Assembly (NCBI GenBank): GCA_018058095.1
Contig: JAGPCO010000004.1
Coordinates: 62,001 to 126,000, forward strand
Length of the DNA stretch: 64,000 nt
Direction: 5' to 3'
From: Kofleriaceae bacterium
GTDB taxonomy: Bacteria > Myxococcota_A > Polyangia > Haliangiales > Haliangiaceae
Shown here: positions 62,914 through 64,000 of the stretch, piece by piece
Layout of the letters: every line of letters begins with the position of its first letter
Position numbering within the stretch: the stretch's first letter is position 1
Notes under the pieces: model-generated
Database searches by the model: none
Seen by the model: the letters and a program-made list of their open reading frames with translations, nothing else
What the model was told of the DNA's origin: nothing
Translations under genes and position numbers: made by a program

Positions 62914-64000
62914 GTGCGCCTGCCAGATCTCGTCCTTGCTCGCCGCGCGCCCGCGCTGCTCCCCGTGCTGCTCGCCGCCGCCGCCTGCAGCCGCGAGTCG
63001 CCGCACGCGCCGCCGCCGCCGCCGTCGCCGGTGCCCACGCCGGTCGCGCCGGCCGGCCCGACCTCGAGCGGGCCGGTCAGCACGGCGCCGCCAGCGCCGA
63101 CCCCGCCGCCCGCCCCGGCCATGCCGCCCGAGGTGGTGGCCGGCCGCACCGCGTTCGCCAAGTACTGCGCGCTGTGCCATGGCCCGGCCGCCCGCGGCTA
63201 CGCCGCCGACAACGCGCCGTCGCTGGTCAACCCGACCTTCCTGGCCACCGTCGAGGACAGCTTCCTGATGGCCAGCATCAAGGAGGGCCGCCCCGGCACC
63301 GCGATGGCCGGCTACGCACGCGACCTGGGCGGGCCACTCGACGACACCCAGATCCAGCAGGTCATCGCCTTCCTGCGCTGGCAGGGCCCGGCCCGGCAGG
63401 AGCTGCCGGTGGTGGCCGCCAGCGGCGATCGAGGTCGCGGCCGCACGGTGTACGACCAGCACTGCGCCAAGTGTCACGGCACGCCGGGCAAGCGCGGCGA
63501 GTACCTGCACCTGGCGCAGTCGATCTTGCTCCGCAACGTGACCGACGCCTTCCTGCGCCACGCCATCGCCGTCGGTCGCCCCGGCACGCCGATGGTGGCG
63601 TGGGCCGGCACGTTGACCGCCGCGCAGATCGAGGACGTGGTCGCGCTGCTGCGGAGCTGGGAGGGCGTCAAGCCCCCGCCGCCGCTGCCCAAGCTGACCA
63701 CGCCGACCGGCAAGGAGCCGGTCGTGCTCCACCCCAAGGGCAAGGCGCCGGCATGGAAGCTGCGCGACGCTCGCTTCGTCGCTGCCGATGATGTCGTGAA
63801 GGCCTACCGGCAGAAGCGGCGCATGGTGCTCCTCGACGCCCGGCCGGCGTCGGACTGGATGCGCATGCACATCCCGGGTGCGGTCTCGGTCCCGCACTAC
63901 GACCTGAGCCGCCTCGACGACGTGCCCAAGGACGGCACCTGGGTGGTGGCGTACTGCGCCTGCCCGCACCACGCCTCGGGCGAGGTCGTCGACGAGCTGC
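62914..64000 (+). CDS. lipoprotein di-haem cytochrome c fused to a rhodanese domain (3' truncated by window)
   Basis: From GTG 62914 a lipoprotein signal runs to LLAAAAC (Cys at residue 25), followed by a Pro/Ala-rich linker. Two cytochrome c domains follow: FAKYCALCHGPAARG (about residue 83) with axial-type Met in GTAMAGY, and DQHCAKCHGTPGKRG (about 186) with GTPMVAW. At about 275 a rhodanese domain begins (VKAYRQKRRMVLLDARPASDWMRMHIPGA) and reaches YCACPHHAS, where the Cys is at the sulphur-carrying loop. The reading frame is open at the right edge, so the C-terminus is missing. An enzyme that joins sulphur transfer to electron transfer in the periplasm is inferred. Confidence 0.8.
   Translation, partial: MRLPDLVLARRAPALLPVLLAAAACSRESPHAPPPPPSPVPTPVAPAGPTSSGPVSTAPPAPTPPPAPAMPPEVVAGRTAFAKYCALCHGPAARGYAADNAPSLVNPTFLATVEDSFLMASIKEGRPGTAMAGYARDLGGPLDDTQIQQVIAFLRWQGPARQELPVVAASGDRGRGRTVYDQHCAKCHGTPGKRGEYLHLAQSILLRNVTDAFLRHAIAVGRPGTPMVAWAGTLTAAQIEDVVALLRSWEGVKPPPPLPKLTTPTGKEPVVLHPKGKAPAWKLRDARFVAADDVVKAYRQKRRMVLLDARPASDWMRMHIPGAVSVPHYDLSRLDDVPKDGTWVVAYCACPHHASGEVVDEL

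Noticed and set aside
61414-63972. 852-residue minus-strand ORF across the second transposase and cytochrome genes
   Set aside because: Arg/Gln-rich composition typical of a reverse frame; plus-strand genes carry clear motifs.

Overview
The window is very GC-rich and reads as a chromosomal segment of a Myxococcota bacterium, near the Polyangia/Haliangiales type by inference. The evidence is a secreted protease ending in a MYXO-CTERM sorting tail behind two 'CGDG...GEECD' repeats, many cysteine-rich lipoproteins, a transmembrane Ser/Thr kinase with DWG in place of DFG, and an outer-membrane protein resembling the myxobacterial TIGR04551 family. I found no tRNA, rRNA, CRISPR array or prophage.

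Left part (1-15.6 kb). A partial cytochrome-like gene and a 119-bp structured repeat precede a lipoprotein esterase, two tandem-duplicated EF-hand genes, and an overlapping small-gene/nucleotidyltransferase pair. Then comes a large polyhydroxyalkanoate (PHA) locus. A minus-strand set (phasin, phaC, phaB-like reductase) and a plus-strand set flank the repressor gene phaR. The plus-strand set is lipoprotein, lipoprotein hydrolase, outer-membrane protein, lipoprotein, small phasin/PhaE-like protein, acyl-CoA ligase and a second phaC. The two sets start from nearly matching promoters (TTGACA-N17-TAG.GT), each with a CTGC-N3-GCAA element at the same distance upstream. This implies one PhaR-controlled divergent regulon tying PHA synthesis to cell-envelope proteins. 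A second copy of the 119-bp repeat closes the plus-strand set.

Middle (15.7-43.3 kb). Housekeeping and envelope genes: an RlmI-like methyltransferase, a three-gene ABC-2 exporter, the Ser/Thr kinase and CstA. Next is a less GC-rich four-gene cluster (AAA+ ATPase, lipoprotein, membrane-anchored protein, coiled-coil protein) with two promoter-like leaders of ECF-sigma type placed so close to the start codons that the mRNAs would be nearly leaderless. Then follow a MidA-like methyltransferase, the MYXO-CTERM metalloprotease, a PepQ / triple-FKBP lipoprotein / phosphotransferase operon, an aquaporin, an acyl-CoA carboxylase operon (carboxyltransferase, biotin carrier) joined to dihydroorotase, an amidohydrolase, and a Coq4-like gene repressed through two tandem operators by a divergent TetR regulator.

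Right part (44-64 kb). A 1.34-kb mobile element encodes a Y1 (REP-associated, RAYT-type) transposase and has perfect 16-bp terminal inverted repeats. It shares the terminal CTAGCAG motif with the 119-bp repeats. After it come a possible double-glycine-leader peptide gene, biotin carboxylase, peroxiredoxin, cysteine-rich lipoproteins, TatD, TcdA, a haem lipoprotein, bioD with an apparent CTG start, an outer-membrane protein/ECF-sigma/anti-sigma cassette, a LamG lipoprotein, a 44-residue haem-motif lipoprotein, pirin, a second Y1 transposase gene preceded by 16-bp direct repeats, and a di-haem cytochrome c-rhodanese lipoprotein cut by the window edge.

Best candidates for undescribed biology: the family of CTAG-ended structured repeats with its Y1 transposase, the PhaR-linked divergent PHA/envelope regulon, and the AAA+ ATPase cluster with its conserved ECF-like leaders.
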